A DNA stretch of 64,000 bases from an uncultured Aquimarina sp. (GCA_947500845.1 CANMTP010000001.1:434001-498000); one strand, 5' to 3'; numbered from the stretch's first letter, positions 36,368 to 45,918 are shown. A program made the numbers and translations. Notes: a model not told the origin generated them from the letters alone.

Positions 36368-37459
36368 TTAATTTTTTCTTAGTTTAATTCCTCCATAGCT
36401 TGAAGTAATATTAATGGTATTACCACTATTTTTAGTGCCGTTATATCCCTGATAATCCTTTTTAGAATCTTTTACATACTTTTTCAGAATATTCATACTC
36501 TCATCCAGATTAATGCCGCCATATGAGGTTTTAATCGAAAAATCAAAATTGCATCCATTTTCGTAGCCAATATTAATTCTAGTATAATCGGTATCTATAG
36601 TTACACTTTTGAAGGAGGGTTGAAGTGCATATATTTCTAATGAACCATAATCTGATTCAATATTTAGCTCTTGAGACACATTTCCTATTTTAGTACTTAC
36701 ATAGTCAGATGAACCGGTTATTTTACCACCGTTTTCTACTCTAATACCTCCGTAATCACAATTAAAATTTAAACGCTTAACAGATTTAAATTTAGATTGA
36801 GTATAATCGGCATTAAGTTCTATTCGCTCACTATCTCCAATTTCAAAATCAGAGTAGTCTGCATTTATTTTACCAGATTTCATGTAGGTGATGCTACTGT
36901 TGTTGGTATAGTCAATATTGATGTAGTTATTATCGGCTAATAGTTCACCAAGTATAATCTGGCCATAGTCACAATTTATTTTTGCATTGCCTTCAATTTT
37001 ATCTAAAGTAATGTTCCCATAATCGTTATTGAGATCTATATTATTAGTTACGGGAACTTTAATAATATAGTTAATTTTCATACTTGTATTATTATTCCAG
37101 CTGCTTGACCATTTACCCCACCACGAATCGCTATCTTTATTAAAAATAGTTTTGGCGCTTACCATTTGGGGTGATGCATCAAATTCTACGTCAATAGATT
37201 CGAGTTTTTTAATTACTTTTTCTTCATTATTACCACTTACTTTGATGTTAATCTCCATTACGATCCTATTTTCATTCCACGACGTAATATCAAGGTTTCC
37301 ATAATCATTGTTGATTTTGAGTAATGCATCTCGGTTTACGCTAAATTCTTTCTTTAGCGTTTTCTCTTTATTATATTTTCCTTTTAAATCACCATCATTG
37401 GCAAAAATAAGTGTCGGAACTAATAAGAGTAATATTATATTATAGTATAGAGTTTTCAT
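36368..37459 (-). CDS. Secreted DUF4097-like beta-solenoid protein
   Basis: A 363-residue protein with a signal peptide (MKTLYYNIILLLLVPTLIFA). The mature chain carries about twelve regularly spaced motifs of the form x-x-D-Y-(G/T/S), for example NNDYGNLDI, NCDYGQIIL, NADYSDFEI, ESDYGSLEI and TSSYGGIKL, each one likely rung of a beta-solenoid. This resembles DUF4097-type proteins; the function is unknown. Its start lies inside the 3' end of the anti-sigma-like gene (20-base overlap). The next gene also encodes a solenoid, but with a different rung motif. Confidence 0.75.
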   Translation of the reverse strand: MKTLYYNIILLLLVPTLIFANDGDLKGKYNKEKTLKKEFSVNRDALLKINNDYGNLDITSWNENRIVMEINIKVSGNNEEKVIKKLESIDVEFDASPQMVSAKTIFNKDSDSWWGKWSSSWNNNTSMKINYIIKVPVTNNIDLNNDYGNITLDKIEGNAKINCDYGQIILGELLADNNYINIDYTNNSSITYMKSGKINADYSDFEIGDSERIELNADYTQSKFKSVKRLNFNCDYGGIRVENGGKITGSSDYVSTKIGNVSQELNIESDYGSLEIYALQPSFKSVTIDTDYTRINIGYENGCNFDFSIKTSYGGINLDESMNILKKYVKDSKKDYQGYNGTKNSGNTINITSSYGGIKLRKN

Positions 37460-38003
37460 TTTCTGTTAATTTAAATTCATTAATATCATTAATCTTTTTC
37501 TGCACTTCTTCCAAAAGGTTTGCACGTTTTTGAAAGTTCTTAATCATAGCACTGATTACGCGTTTATCATTTCCACTATGAACCAAATCTTTTTTTAGTT
37601 TTTCATAATCAGATTCAAGTTTTTCTAATTGTTTCATTGCATCAGCCACCAGTTCTCGAGTTTCATTAGAAGAAATTTTACCAATCTCTTCTAATTGCAC
37701 CTCAATTGCAGAGGTAAAAAAACTTTGAGTTTCTTGCATTTGTGGGGAAACACTCGCCAGGTCTGCTTCCACAGTCGGATTAGACATAAAAGATAATGCT
37801 GCAATACCTATTACAATGGCTATAGAAGCTGCAATCGATAGGGGTTTGTACCAGTTACGTTTTTTAGAAGGTAGCGTAACGACTTTATTTTGTTGCTGTA
37901 GCTTTTCTAAAAATCGCATTTGATGATTAGCAGATGGCTCATGTATGTCTAATTTATTCTGCATGTTTTCAAATATTTTTTTTACAATGTCCTCGTTTTT
38001 CAT
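37440..38003 (-). CDS. Probable membrane anti-sigma factor
   Basis: About 187 residues: an N-terminal cytoplasmic part of ~50 residues, one membrane helix (LSIAASIAIVIGIAALSFM, about 55-73), and a charged, coiled-coil-like outer part. The gene overlaps the ECF sigma factor stop by ATGA, and single-pass proteins in this place are usually anti-sigma factors. No zinc-binding HxxxCxxC motif is seen, so it would be a variant type. A longer frame reaches 38090, but the ATG at 38003 couples it to the sigma gene and is preferred. The role is inferred from position. Confidence 0.65.
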   Translation of the reverse strand: MKNEDIVKKIFENMQNKLDIHEPSANHQMRFLEKLQQQNKVVTLPSKKRNWYKPLSIAASIAIVIGIAALSFMSNPTVEADLASVSPQMQETQSFFTSAIEVQLEEIGKISSNETRELVADAMKQLEKLESDYEKLKKDLVHSGNDKRVISAMIKNFQKRANLLEEVQKKINDINEFKLTENENSIL

Positions 38004-38557
38004 ACTAATTCTAATTTTTTTCGTAAACTCTCTTTTGCTCGCGAGACGAGTGTACGACAATTCGAATACGATATATTCATAATTTGACAAATCTCCTCAT
38101 AATCATATCCCTCAATGAGGTGCAATGATAATGCTGTGCTATAGCTATCTTTTAGTTGATTTAGTGTACTCAATATGGTATCTGCTTTTATACTGGTTAA
38201 ATCCTCTTCCGCAATTCCATCAACATCAGTAAGAGCGTATTCTACAGTTTCTAAATTTACCTCACGATAAGAATCGTTTTTACGTGATGCCGTCAAGCTA
38301 GAATTGATTACAATTTTCTTTAACCAGGCGCCAAACATATTATTATCTTTTAGCATTGACAATTTGGTAAAAGCGGTTAAAAAAGCTTCTTGCATAATAT
38401 CTTCTGATTCTGCGGTGTCTTTTATAATTCTCAAAGCTGTATTGTACATTGCTTTATAATATCGATTATAGATCTCGAGTTGCGCATTTTGATCTTGCTC
38501 GCGACATTTCTCTATTAACTGCTTTGTATTTAGTTGGGTTAGTGACAAAAAAAACAA
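38000..38557 (-). CDS. ECF (extracytoplasmic function) RNA polymerase sigma factor
   Basis: About 185 residues with both sigma-70 regions of ECF factors. Region 2 is NRYYKAMYNTALRIIKDTAESEDIMQEAFLTAF with the usual DIMQEAF core. Region 4 is LHLIEGYDYEEICQIMNIS plus SNCRTLVSRAKESLRKKL, a helix-turn-helix for -35 recognition. The frame opens with TTG at 38557, another TTG lies three codons in, and no ATG occurs before region 2, so a non-ATG start is likely. It begins a four-gene operon with an anti-sigma-like gene and two secreted solenoid proteins, probably an envelope-stress unit. Confidence 0.9.
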   Translation of the reverse strand: MFFLSLTQLNTKQLIEKCREQDQNAQLEIYNRYYKAMYNTALRIIKDTAESEDIMQEAFLTAFTKLSMLKDNNMFGAWLKKIVINSSLTASRKNDSYREVNLETVEYALTDVDGIAEEDLTSIKADTILSTLNQLKDSYSTALSLHLIEGYDYEEICQIMNISYSNCRTLVSRAKESLRKKLELV

Positions 38558-38737
38558 TTTAACTTTTACATAAAGATATATATAGAAATGTTTTGTTACA
38601 GTCTTTTACTTTTTTTTTGGAATGTTTATGGCATAAGAATTGAAATACATATGACGAATACATCCTTAATGTCCTATATTATTTGGTAGTTTGGGGATTT
38701 TCATTGAGTTTACATTAATTAAAAAAAAAGAATGTTT

Positions 38738-38754
38738 TTTGTCTCAGTGACAAA
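38738..38754. promoter_or_regulatory. Inverted repeat in front of lon
   Basis: TTTGTC-TCAGT-GACAAA is a perfect six-base inverted repeat with a five-base centre, ending 19 bases before the lon start codon. The position is that of a regulator site or a 5' UTR hairpin. No known operator is recognised. Confidence 0.35.
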
Positions 38755-38773
38755 ATGACTTTGATATATAACT

Positions 38774-41224
38774 ATGGCGAAAACCAAATTTACGACACTT
38801 GACAGTTTGTCATTTCAAGGAATTGATGAAGATGCAGAATTAATTCCTTTATTGACACCTGAAGATGAGGAAGAGATAGATAGAGAAGAATTACCTGACA
38901 TATTAGCTATATTGCCATTACGGAATACAGTATTGTTTCCTGGCGTTGTTATCCCAATCACTGCTGGTAGAGATAAATCCATAAAACTTTTGAATGAGGC
39001 CAATAACGGTAATAAGACTATTGGTGTGGTTTCCCAAAAAGAAGAAGACATAGAGAACCCTTCTCTTAAAGATATAAATAGAGTAGGAGTTGTAGCTAAA
39101 ATCTTGAGAGTTTTAAAGATGCCCGATGGCAATACTACGGTAATCTTACAAGGAAAAAAACGTTTTAAGATTGATCATATAGTAGAAGAAATTCCTTACA
39201 TCAAAGCAAAGGTTAAAGAAGTGCCAGAGGCAAGACCAGCTAAAGAAAATAAGGAATTTGGTGCAATTATAGATTCGATAAAGGATTTAGCGTTAGAAAT
39301 TATTAAAGAAAGCCCTAACATACCTTCTGAGGCTTCTTTTGCAATTAGGAATATAGAAAGCAGTTCCTTTTTAATCAACTTCGTATCGTCCAACCTAAAC
39401 CTACCTGTAGAAGAAAAACAAAAACTATTAGAGATTAATGATCTTAAGGAAAGGGCATTGGCAACTTTGAAATTTATGAATGTTGAGTTCCAAAAGTTAG
39501 AGCTTAAAAATGTCATACAAAGCAAAGTTCAACATGATATGAGCCAACAACAACGTGAGTATTTTCTACATCAACAGATGAAAACAATCCAGGAAGAACT
39601 TGGTGGTGTTTCTCATGAAGATGAAATTGAAGAAATGCGTGCACGCAGTAAAGGTAAAAAGTGGGATGAAAGAGTTAAAAAGCATTTTGATAAAGAGCTT
39701 TCCAAAATGCAACGTATGAATCCGCAAGTTGCAGAATATTCTATTCAGCGTAATTATCTGGATTTAATTCTGGATTTACCATGGAATGAATATAGTACTG
39801 ATAAGTTTGATTTGAAACGAGCCAAAAAGATCCTAGATAGGGATCATTATGGATTAGATAAAGTGAAACAACGAATTATTGAGTATTTGGCGGTCTTAAA
39901 ACTTCGCAATGATATGAAATCTCCAATTTTATGTCTTTACGGACCTCCTGGCGTGGGAAAAACTTCGTTAGGTAAATCTGTTGCTGAAGCATTAGGGAGG
40001 GAATATGTTAGAATCTCATTAGGAGGACTTAGAGATGAAGCCGAAATACGCGGACATAGAAAGACCTATATTGGGGCTATGCCCGGTAGAATTATTCAAA
40101 GTCTTAAAAAAGCAGGAACGAGTAATCCGGTTTTTGTATTAGATGAAATTGATAAATTATCTGTGGGTAGTCAAGGTGATCCATCCTCGGCATTGCTTGA
40201 AGTTTTAGATCCTGAGCAAAACTCTGAGTTTCATGATAATTTCCTTGAAATGGGATTTGATCTATCCAAAGTTATGTTTATTGCAACATCAAATAGTTTG
40301 GGAACTATTCAACCAGCACTTCGTGATCGTATGGAAATCATTAATATGACAGGATACACCATCGAGGAAAAAGTTGAGATCGCAAAACAGCATTTGTTGC
40401 CAAAACAACTAGAAGAACATGGATTAGATAAATCTCATCTCAAAATAGGAAAACCACAACTAGAAAAAATAGTAGAAGGATATACCAGAGAATCAGGAGT
40501 AAGAGGCCTTGAAAAACAAATAGCCAAAATGGTGCGTTTTGCGGCCAAAAATATAGCTATGGAGGAAGAATACAATATAAAAGTGACTAATGAAGACATT
40601 ATTGAGGTATTGGGAACTCCAAAATTAGAGCGTGATAAATATGAAAATAATGAAGTCGCTGGTGTGGTTACCGGGTTGGCTTGGACCAGTGTGGGAGGTG
40701 ACATATTGTTTATTGAGTCTATCCTATCCAAAGGAAAAGGAAATCTTACTATTACTGGAAACCTGGGTAAAGTAATGAAAGAATCGGCTACCATTGCGAT
40801 GGAGTATATAAAAGCGAATGCAAGTAACTTAGGAATCAATCCTGATATTTTTGAGAAGTATAATGTTCATATTCATGTTCCCGAAGGAGCTACTCCAAAA
40901 GATGGCCCCAGTGCAGGAATAACAATGCTAACATCGTTAGTGTCTTTATTTACTCAGCGTAAGGTAAAGAAAAGTCTTGCCATGACAGGAGAAATAACGC
41001 TACGAGGAAAAGTCTTGCCTGTTGGAGGAATTAAAGAAAAGATTCTGGCGGCCAAAAGAGCACATATTCGCGAGATATTGCTTTGCGAAGATAATAGGCG
41101 TGATATCGATGAGATTAAACCAGAGTACCTAAAAGGGCTTACTTTTCATTATGTAAAAGATATGGATGATGTTTTGAAGTTGGCTTTAACAAATACAAAA
41201 GTCAAAAATGCGAAGAAACTGTAA
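38774..41224 (+). CDS. lon: ATP-dependent Lon protease
   Basis: An 816-residue LonA-type protease. The N-terminal substrate-binding domain includes [20 protein letters not shown], the AAA+ domain has GPPGVGKT (residues 390-397) and VFVLDEIDK, and the C-terminal protease domain has the catalytic Ser713 in DGPSAG and Lys756 in GGIKEK, 43 residues apart as in E. coli. It degrades misfolded and short-lived regulatory proteins in the cytoplasm. It has a single-gene transcription unit with a strong terminator. A TTTGTC/GACAAA inverted repeat lies just before the start. Confidence 0.97.
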   Translation: MAKTKFTTLDSLSFQGIDEDAELIPLLTPEDEEEIDREELPDILAILPLRNTVLFPGVVIPITAGRDKSIKLLNEANNGNKTIGVVSQKEEDIENPSLKDINRVGVVAKILRVLKMPDGNTTVILQGKKRFKIDHIVEEIPYIKAKVKEVPEARPAKENKEFGAIIDSIKDLALEIIKESPNIPSEASFAIRNIESSSFLINFVSSNLNLPVEEKQKLLEINDLKERALATLKFMNVEFQKLELKNVIQSKVQHDMSQQQREYFLHQQMKTIQEELGGVSHEDEIEEMRARSKGKKWDERVKKHFDKELSKMQRMNPQVAEYSIQRNYLDLILDLPWNEYSTDKFDLKRAKKILDRDHYGLDKVKQRIIEYLAVLKLRNDMKSPILCLYGPPGVGKTSLGKSVAEALGREYVRISLGGLRDEAEIRGHRKTYIGAMPGRIIQSLKKAGTSNPVFVLDEIDKLSVGSQGDPSSALLEVLDPEQNSEFHDNFLEMGFDLSKVMFIATSNSLGTIQPALRDRMEIINMTGYTIEEKVEIAKQHLLPKQLEEHGLDKSHLKIGKPQLEKIVEGYTRESGVRGLEKQIAKMVRFAAKNIAMEEEYNIKVTNEDIIEVLGTPKLERDKYENNEVAGVVTGLAWTSVGGDILFIESILSKGKGNLTITGNLGKVMKESATIAMEYIKANASNLGINPDIFEKYNVHIHVPEGATPKDGPSAGITMLTSLVSLFTQRKVKKSLAMTGEITLRGKVLPVGGIKEKILAAKRAHIREILLCEDNRRDIDEIKPEYLKGLTFHYVKDMDDVLKLALTNTKVKNAKKL

Positions 41225-41227
41225 TTC

Positions 41228-41280
41228 AAAGAGGTGGTTTGAAAATGATGTTTATTCACATCTTTTCAAACCACCTCTTT
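41228..41280 (+). terminator. Intrinsic terminator of lon
   Basis: An 18-base perfect stem (41228-41245 with 41263-41280; core GAGGTGGTTTG), extended by GATG/CATC near the loop, is followed by a T-run. It lies directly after the lon stop and before the convergent mreB-like gene. Confidence 0.92.
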
Positions 41281-41297
41281 TTTTATTTTTTATAGTG

Positions 41298-42335
41298 TTA
41301 ACGTCTGTCCTGAACTAATACACTATTATAATGTTCCAAATTTTTTAATACAATATCGCTTCCCTTAACAACCGTTTCCAGAGGTTGTTCTCCTAAATGT
41401 ATAGGGAGTTCAGTGGTTCTGGATAATCTTTCATTAAGTCCTCTTAACATAGATCCTCCTCCGGTTAAGTATATCCCGGTATTGTAAATATCTGCCGAAA
41501 TCTCAGGAGGGATTTCAGAGAGCGTTTCCATTATAGCGTTTTCTATTTGAATGATAGATTTTTCTAAGCTCTTTGCAATTTCTTTATAAGACAGTTGTAT
41601 TTGTTTTGGTTTACCGGTAAGTAAATCTCTTCCCTCTATATACATTTTTTCTGGAGGAGATTCTAAGTTATCTATTGCAGAGCCTATTTGTATTTTTATT
41701 TTTTCAGCCATAGATTCACCGATATGTAGATTACGAGATTCACGTATATACTGAATTATATCTTCATTAAAAACATTTCCTGCAATTTTTACAGATTGAC
41801 CACTAATGATTCTACCTAGAGAAATTACGGCAATTTCGGTTGTTCCTCCGCCAATATCAACCACCATGTTGCCTTTTGGTTCCAATACATTTATACCACC
41901 ACCAATAGCCGCTGCAATGGGCTCATGAATAAGAAATACATTTTTTGCATTAAGTCGTTTTGCAGACTCCTGTACTGCTCTCATTTCAACTTCAGTACTT
42001 CCACAAGGGATAGAGATTATCATATTATATGAAGAGCTAAATACTGAGGCATTAAGAGAAGACAGTTTTTTAATAAAAGTCTTTAGCATTTTTTCCGAAG
42101 CATCAAAATTGGAAATTACACCATTGTTAAAAGGGTAGATAGTCTTTATATTCTTATTAATTTTTCCTCGCATCATACCTGCTTCTTTACCAACAGCAAT
42201 AATTTTTCCGGTAATTTGATTTATGGTGATGATAGAAGGATGATCTACTGCTATTTTTCCTTTATAAGTAATTAGCGTATTTGAGGTGCCTAGATCTATT
42301 GCAATTTTTTCATTTAAAAAATCAAAAAAGCCCAT
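41298..42335 (-). CDS. MreB-like actin-family protein (stand-alone paralogue)
   Basis: A 345-residue actin-fold ATPase. Phosphate-1 loop is IAIDLGTSNTLITY, phosphate-2 is VVDIGGGTTEIAVISLG, and the adenosine motif is YLTGGGSMLRGL. PSIITINQITGKIIAVGKEA follows the usual MreB order. MreB filaments guide cell wall synthesis at the inner membrane. No mreC or mreD gene is beside it, as would be expected for the main rod-shape operon, so it may be a second copy with a special role. It converges on lon. Confidence 0.88.
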   Translation of the reverse strand: MGFFDFLNEKIAIDLGTSNTLITYKGKIAVDHPSIITINQITGKIIAVGKEAGMMRGKINKNIKTIYPFNNGVISNFDASEKMLKTFIKKLSSLNASVFSSSYNMIISIPCGSTEVEMRAVQESAKRLNAKNVFLIHEPIAAAIGGGINVLEPKGNMVVDIGGGTTEIAVISLGRIISGQSVKIAGNVFNEDIIQYIRESRNLHIGESMAEKIKIQIGSAIDNLESPPEKMYIEGRDLLTGKPKQIQLSYKEIAKSLEKSIIQIENAIMETLSEIPPEISADIYNTGIYLTGGGSMLRGLNERLSRTTELPIHLGEQPLETVVKGSDIVLKNLEHYNSVLVQDRR

Positions 42336-42677
42336 GATTTGTGTTTACTTTAGGTTAATATGTGTTGATTCAAGGTGTAAAAAAGTATCTTCTAGTCATG
42401 CATTAGGGTTTAATGGTAAATAACTCCGATTAAGTGCAATTATTGTATATTTTTTAGGGTTTTTTACTTGTATTGTATTTTTCTTTCTGGCTTGGAAAAA
42501 TTGCAATTCACTGTACCCTCAGTAATTACTACACTTCGTGCTTTTTTAAAAAGAATTTTTAGAATAATCTTTACTTTCCTTAAGTATCATAATTTTTAAT
42601 AGCTTACTAGTGGTTTATAAATAGTTTCATTTATTTTTGAATTAAATAAAGTCATTCTTGATATTAAAGATCACAAT
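42336..42677. other. Divergent intergenic region between mreB-like gene and cmk
   Basis: A 342-base gene-free, A+T-rich stretch. The only element I can point to is the -7-type octamer at 42632-42639. No strong hairpin, repeat or small coding frame was seen. Confidence 0.5.
42632..42639 (+). promoter_or_regulatory. Candidate -7 element of cmk
   Basis: TATTTTTG fits TAnnTTTG and ends 38 bases before the cmk start. There is no clear TTG at -33. Confidence 0.4.
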
Positions 42678-43376
42678 TTGGAAGATAAAAAGATAATCAT
42701 TGCTATCGACGGGTATTCTTCAACGGGTAAAAGTACCGTTGCCAAACAATTAGCCAAAGCATTAGGATATATTTATGTAGATACGGGTGCTATGTATAGA
42801 GCAATTACTCTGTATGCAATGCGTAAAGGTTATATTGATGAATCCCAGTTTGAGCAAGAAAAATTAGAAAAGGCTCTTCCAGAAATTCAAATTAAGTTTG
42901 AGATCAACCCAAAATCCGGATTAGCAGAAGTCCTGCTTGACGGAGAAAATGTAGAACGTGAAATAAGAACATTAGCCGTTTCTAATCAAGTAAGTAAAAT
43001 AGCCGCTGTATCTGCAGTACGTAAAAAATTAGTAGAACAGCAGAACCAAATGGGGAAAGATAAAAGAATTGTGATGGACGGTAGAGATATAGGAACAGTA
43101 GTTTTTCCTAATGCAGAACTTAAACTATTTATGACCGCTACCGCCAAAGATAGGGCAGAGCGCCGCTTTCTAGAGCTCAAAGAGAGAGGAGAAGATGTCA
43201 CGTACGAAGACGTATTAAAAAATGTAGTTGACAGAGATCATATTGATAGTACTCGAAAAGATTCTCCATTAAGACAAGCTAGTGATGCCGTAAAAATAGA
43301 TAACTCTAATCTTACTCTAGAAGATCAATTTAAGCAGATTTTGGGACTTGCTAAAGCAACTATTAAAAAGGCCTAA
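42678..43376 (+). CDS. cmk: Cytidylate kinase
   Basis: A 232-residue nucleoside monophosphate kinase that phosphorylates CMP and dCMP. The P-loop is GYSSTGKSTVAKQLA with Lys18, followed by YVDTGAMYRAIT, the family's CMP-site signature. VMDGRDIGTVVFPNAELKLFMTA and DRDHIDSTRKDSPLRQASDAV complete the pattern. The start is a TTG at 42678, which places the P-loop at the usual distance; there is no suitable ATG. The 3' end overlaps the convergent gene at 43373 by four bases. Confidence 0.95.
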   Translation: MEDKKIIIAIDGYSSTGKSTVAKQLAKALGYIYVDTGAMYRAITLYAMRKGYIDESQFEQEKLEKALPEIQIKFEINPKSGLAEVLLDGENVEREIRTLAVSNQVSKIAAVSAVRKKLVEQQNQMGKDKRIVMDGRDIGTVVFPNAELKLFMTATAKDRAERRFLELKERGEDVTYEDVLKNVVDRDHIDSTRKDSPLRQASDAVKIDNSNLTLEDQFKQILGLAKATIKKA

Positions 43377-43738
43377 TCCTTTGTAGATAGAAGGTAATTA
43401 GCTATTTGATCCTCTTCAAGTTTAAAGTCAATTACTTCTGGGTATTCATAAAATTTTACATCTTTATCAGACCACTCTACAAGTTTAATAAATTCATCAT
43501 TACTTTTTAAAACTAGAATTCGACTTAGCGATAGTGTATAATCCAAAACTTCAATATGTTGTTTTGCTGAAGAATCTGAGACTTCATAAAAATCTGTTTT
43601 TGCAAGTATTTGATATTGCTTACCATTATTCATGATAATCTGATCTTTAGACTCATAAATAATATGAGTTTTAGATAAAGATTGTGCATAATTGCAAATT
43701 GACATCAATAAGGAAAGTGAGAGTAATATTCTTTTCAT
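43373..43738 (-). CDS. Secreted protein of unknown function
   Basis: A 121-residue protein with a clear signal peptide (MKRILLSLSLLMSICNYAQS, cleavage near residue 19). The mature part is a small charged domain with alternating beta-like stretches. I do not recognise the family. It has an ATG start, its 3' end overlaps cmk, and a -7-type element on the minus strand lies at 43769-43776. It appears to form a single-gene unit. Confidence 0.7.
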   Translation of the reverse strand: MKRILLSLSLLMSICNYAQSLSKTHIIYESKDQIIMNNGKQYQILAKTDFYEVSDSSAKQHIEVLDYTLSLSRILVLKSNDEFIKLVEWSDKDVKFYEYPEVIDFKLEEDQIANYLLSTKD

Positions 43739-43768
43739 AAAAGCAAATTGTAAATTTAGAACAGCGGC

Positions 43769-43776
43769 AAAAGTAA
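43769..43776 (-). promoter_or_regulatory. Candidate -7 element for the gene at 43373
   Basis: Read on the minus strand the sequence is TACTTTTG, matching TAnnTTTG, 30 bases before the ATG. No -33 box is evident. Confidence 0.35.
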
Positions 43777-43905
43777 GGTAAAACCGTAAAAAATGTTACT
43801 TAAGTGGATGTTTTTTTATTTTTTTTCCGGATAAAAGACGAAATTAAGGGTTGTACTACTCAAATAATCTCTATTTTGAAGTCTTTCCTAAAAAGATTAT
43901 GAATA

Positions 43906-43933
43906 AAAAAGACCACAATTGAGTGGTCTTTTT
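43906..43933 (-). terminator. Intrinsic terminator of the LysM gene
   Basis: AAAAAGACCAC (43906-43916) pairs with GTGGTCTTTTT (43923-43933) around a six-base loop. It lies 20 bases past the LysM gene stop in the minus direction, and its A/T ends make it usable in both directions. Confidence 0.82.
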
Positions 43934-43953
43934 AATGTAAAATAAACAATACT

Positions 43954-44331
43954 TTATAGATTAGGGATTACAAGTTCCTGGTCTGGGTGAATGATGTCTG
44001 GATTTTTAAGAATACTGGTATTGGCATCAAAGATTGCCTTATACTTCATTGGATCGCCATAATAATGTTTGGCAATTTTACTTAATGATTCCCCACTTTT
44101 TACTACATGTCTATGATACACCGATGTATCTGCCACCTTGATGTCTGCTTCAATATCAGAAGGAGATTCACCACCAATTTCTTTGATCTTATCCCATAAT
44201 ATGTTCTTTTCATATTGGGTTTGTGCTATACCTTTTATCTTTAAGGTTCCGTTTTCCTCAGAAACATCACCATCCTGAATATTCAATTTTTGTCCAAGAT
44301 CTAATACATCTTGATATTTTGCTTTAACCAT
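43954..44331 (-). CDS. LysM domain protein with BON-like N-terminus (YgaU/Kbp-like)
   Basis: A 125-residue protein without a signal peptide. Residues 1-65 have a BON-like arrangement (LKIKGIAQTQYEKNILWDKIKEIGG). Residues about 74-125 form one LysM domain, HVVKSGESLSKIAKHYYGD to HPDQELVIPNL. E. coli Kbp (YgaU) has the same two-domain layout and binds potassium; whether this protein does is inference. A terminator follows it, and a -7-type element precedes it at 44368-44375. Confidence 0.88.
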   Translation of the reverse strand: MVKAKYQDVLDLGQKLNIQDGDVSEENGTLKIKGIAQTQYEKNILWDKIKEIGGESPSDIEADIKVADTSVYHRHVVKSGESLSKIAKHYYGDPMKYKAIFDANTSILKNPDIIHPDQELVIPNL

Positions 44332-44367
44332 AACTAAGTTGATTTTAAATTATTAATTAGCTTTACT

Positions 44368-44375
44368 CAAATATA
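44368..44375 (-). promoter_or_regulatory. Candidate -7 element for the LysM gene
   Basis: Minus-strand TATATTTG matches TAnnTTTG, 36 bases before the ATG at 44331. No -33 TTG at the usual spacing. Confidence 0.38.
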
Positions 44376-44480
44376 GCGAATTACCGTGTTTTTTTTATAT
44401 AGTTCTTTGACCAAAAAAGATCGTTTATCGATGAAATACATAATTTGTCTATATTCGAACAACTTTTGAAAAATTAGTAT

Positions 44481-45266
44481 ATGTTTAGAAAACGGTTCTA
44501 TTATCTAATTGAATTGCAATATCTTGGATTTAGATACCATGGATGGCAAAAACAACCTACCGTAAATACATTACAAAGAATGGTCGAACGCACAGTTACT
44601 TATGTTTTAGAACATAAAGACTTTAAAGTTTTGGCTGCAGGCAGGACTGATGCCAAAGTATCTGCAAATCAAGCTTATGTTGAACTCTTTGTGGACCATG
44701 AAGCATTAGATTTAAAAACATTTTTCCCCTTGCTCAATCAAAATCTTCCTCAGGATATTAGAGCTTTGGACATAGAAGAAACTGACGAGGAATTTAATAT
44801 TATCCAGTCGCCAAAGATTAAGGAATACTTATACTTATTTTCATATGGAGAAAAATTTCATCCTTTTTGCGCTCCTTTTATGTATAATGTTTTTGAAGAG
44901 CTGAATATCGCGATTATGCAAGAAGCAGCTTCATTATTCATCGGAAAACATAATTTTAGATCCTATTGTCATCGACCTTCAGAGAATACAATACTAGAAG
45001 GAGAAATTATAGATTGTTGTATACAAAAAAATGATGTATTTACCGCTAATTTTTTTCCAAAAGATAGTTATCTTTTGCAAGTAAAAGGGCAAGGATTTAA
45101 GAGAAATCAAATTCGTTTAATAATGGGAGTATTGCTTGATCTGGGAAAAGGTAAAATAGATTTAGATTTCATTAAACAAACTCTTGATCCCGAAGCAGAA
45201 GAAATTATCTTAGAGCACATCGTTCCGGGTTCTGGCTTAATACTTAATTCGATTGAATTTAAATAA
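44481..45266 (+). CDS. truA: tRNA pseudouridine synthase A
   Basis: A 261-residue TruA-family enzyme that makes pseudouridine at positions 38-40 of the anticodon stem. The start LIELQYLGFRYHGWQKQPTVNTLQ and the catalytic block AAGRTDAKVSA with Asp57 are typical. GKHNFRSYC and VKGQGFKRNQIRLIMGVLLDLG are the later conserved blocks. Slight departures from the textbook motifs (GRTDAKVSA instead of GRTDAGVHA) are noted; this could be a TruA paralogue rather than the main enzyme. It is followed eight bases later by the MOSC gene. Confidence 0.88.
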   Translation: MFRKRFYYLIELQYLGFRYHGWQKQPTVNTLQRMVERTVTYVLEHKDFKVLAAGRTDAKVSANQAYVELFVDHEALDLKTFFPLLNQNLPQDIRALDIEETDEEFNIIQSPKIKEYLYLFSYGEKFHPFCAPFMYNVFEELNIAIMQEAASLFIGKHNFRSYCHRPSENTILEGEIIDCCIQKNDVFTANFFPKDSYLLQVKGQGFKRNQIRLIMGVLLDLGKGKIDLDFIKQTLDPEAEEIILEHIVPGSGLILNSIEFK

Positions 45267-45273
45267 AAGGCTT

Positions 45274-45918
45274 ATGAAAGTAGTATCCACAAATATTTCT
45301 GAAGGAAAAACAATTCTTTGGAGAGGAAAAGAGGTAAAAACAGGAATCTATAAATATCCTGTTGATGAACCTATATTTCTGGATACAGAAGATGTAAAAG
45401 AAGACCATGTAATTGATCGAAGATATCATGGTGGGGTAGATAAGGCCTGTTATCTATACTCTTTAAACCACTATGAATTTTGGAAAGAAAAGTATCCTGA
45501 TTTGGAATGGAACTATGGAATGTTTGGAGAAAACCTCACTGTTGACGGGTTTGATGAGCATAGTATTAAAATTGGTGCTATTTATACATTGGGTGATGCA
45601 ACCGTTCAAATCTCTCGACCCAGACAACCTTGCTACAAGTTGGGGATACGGTTTGGAAATCAGGGGATAATTAAGCAATTTATCGATTCACTTCTCTCTG
45701 GCGTTTATGTTAGAGTTTTAGAACCAGGTCTGGTAAAAGTAGGACAGGAGTTTACTCTAAAAACAAAGCATACCAACGGTATCAGCATAGCCGAGTTGAA
45801 TACGCTGATGTTTCATTATGATGAAGAGATTCATCGTGAGCTTTTAAAAAGAGCACTTGATGATGATTTAGTTTCTGATAGCGATAAAAAGTATTTGAAA
45901 AAACATCCAATTCAGTAA
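45274..45918 (+). CDS. MOSC domain protein (YiiM-like)
   Basis: About 214 residues with the MOSC fold. DRRYHGGVDKACYLYS and WNYGMFGENLTVDGFDE are family blocks, and ISRPRQPCYKLG carries the conserved Cys thought to bind sulfur or the molybdenum cofactor. YiiM-type members serve in reduction or detoxification of N-hydroxylated compounds with molybdenum cofactor. The frame is open from 45253 within truA, but the ATG at 45274 (MKVVSTNISEG) is the better start. It is probably co-transcribed with truA. Confidence 0.85.
   Translation: MKVVSTNISEGKTILWRGKEVKTGIYKYPVDEPIFLDTEDVKEDHVIDRRYHGGVDKACYLYSLNHYEFWKEKYPDLEWNYGMFGENLTVDGFDEHSIKIGAIYTLGDATVQISRPRQPCYKLGIRFGNQGIIKQFIDSLLSGVYVRVLEPGLVKVGQEFTLKTKHTNGISIAELNTLMFHYDEEIHRELLKRALDDDLVSDSDKKYLKKHPIQ

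Noticed and set aside
37440..38090. A longer anti-sigma-like protein starting at 38090
   Set aside because: The extra 29 residues lie inside the sigma factor's region 4 coding sequence; the ATG at 38003, overlapping the sigma stop, is the natural coupled start.
40435..40839. A 134-codon minus-strand open frame inside lon
   Set aside because: lon is intact with all motifs over this stretch; the antisense frame has no recognisable motif or start signal.
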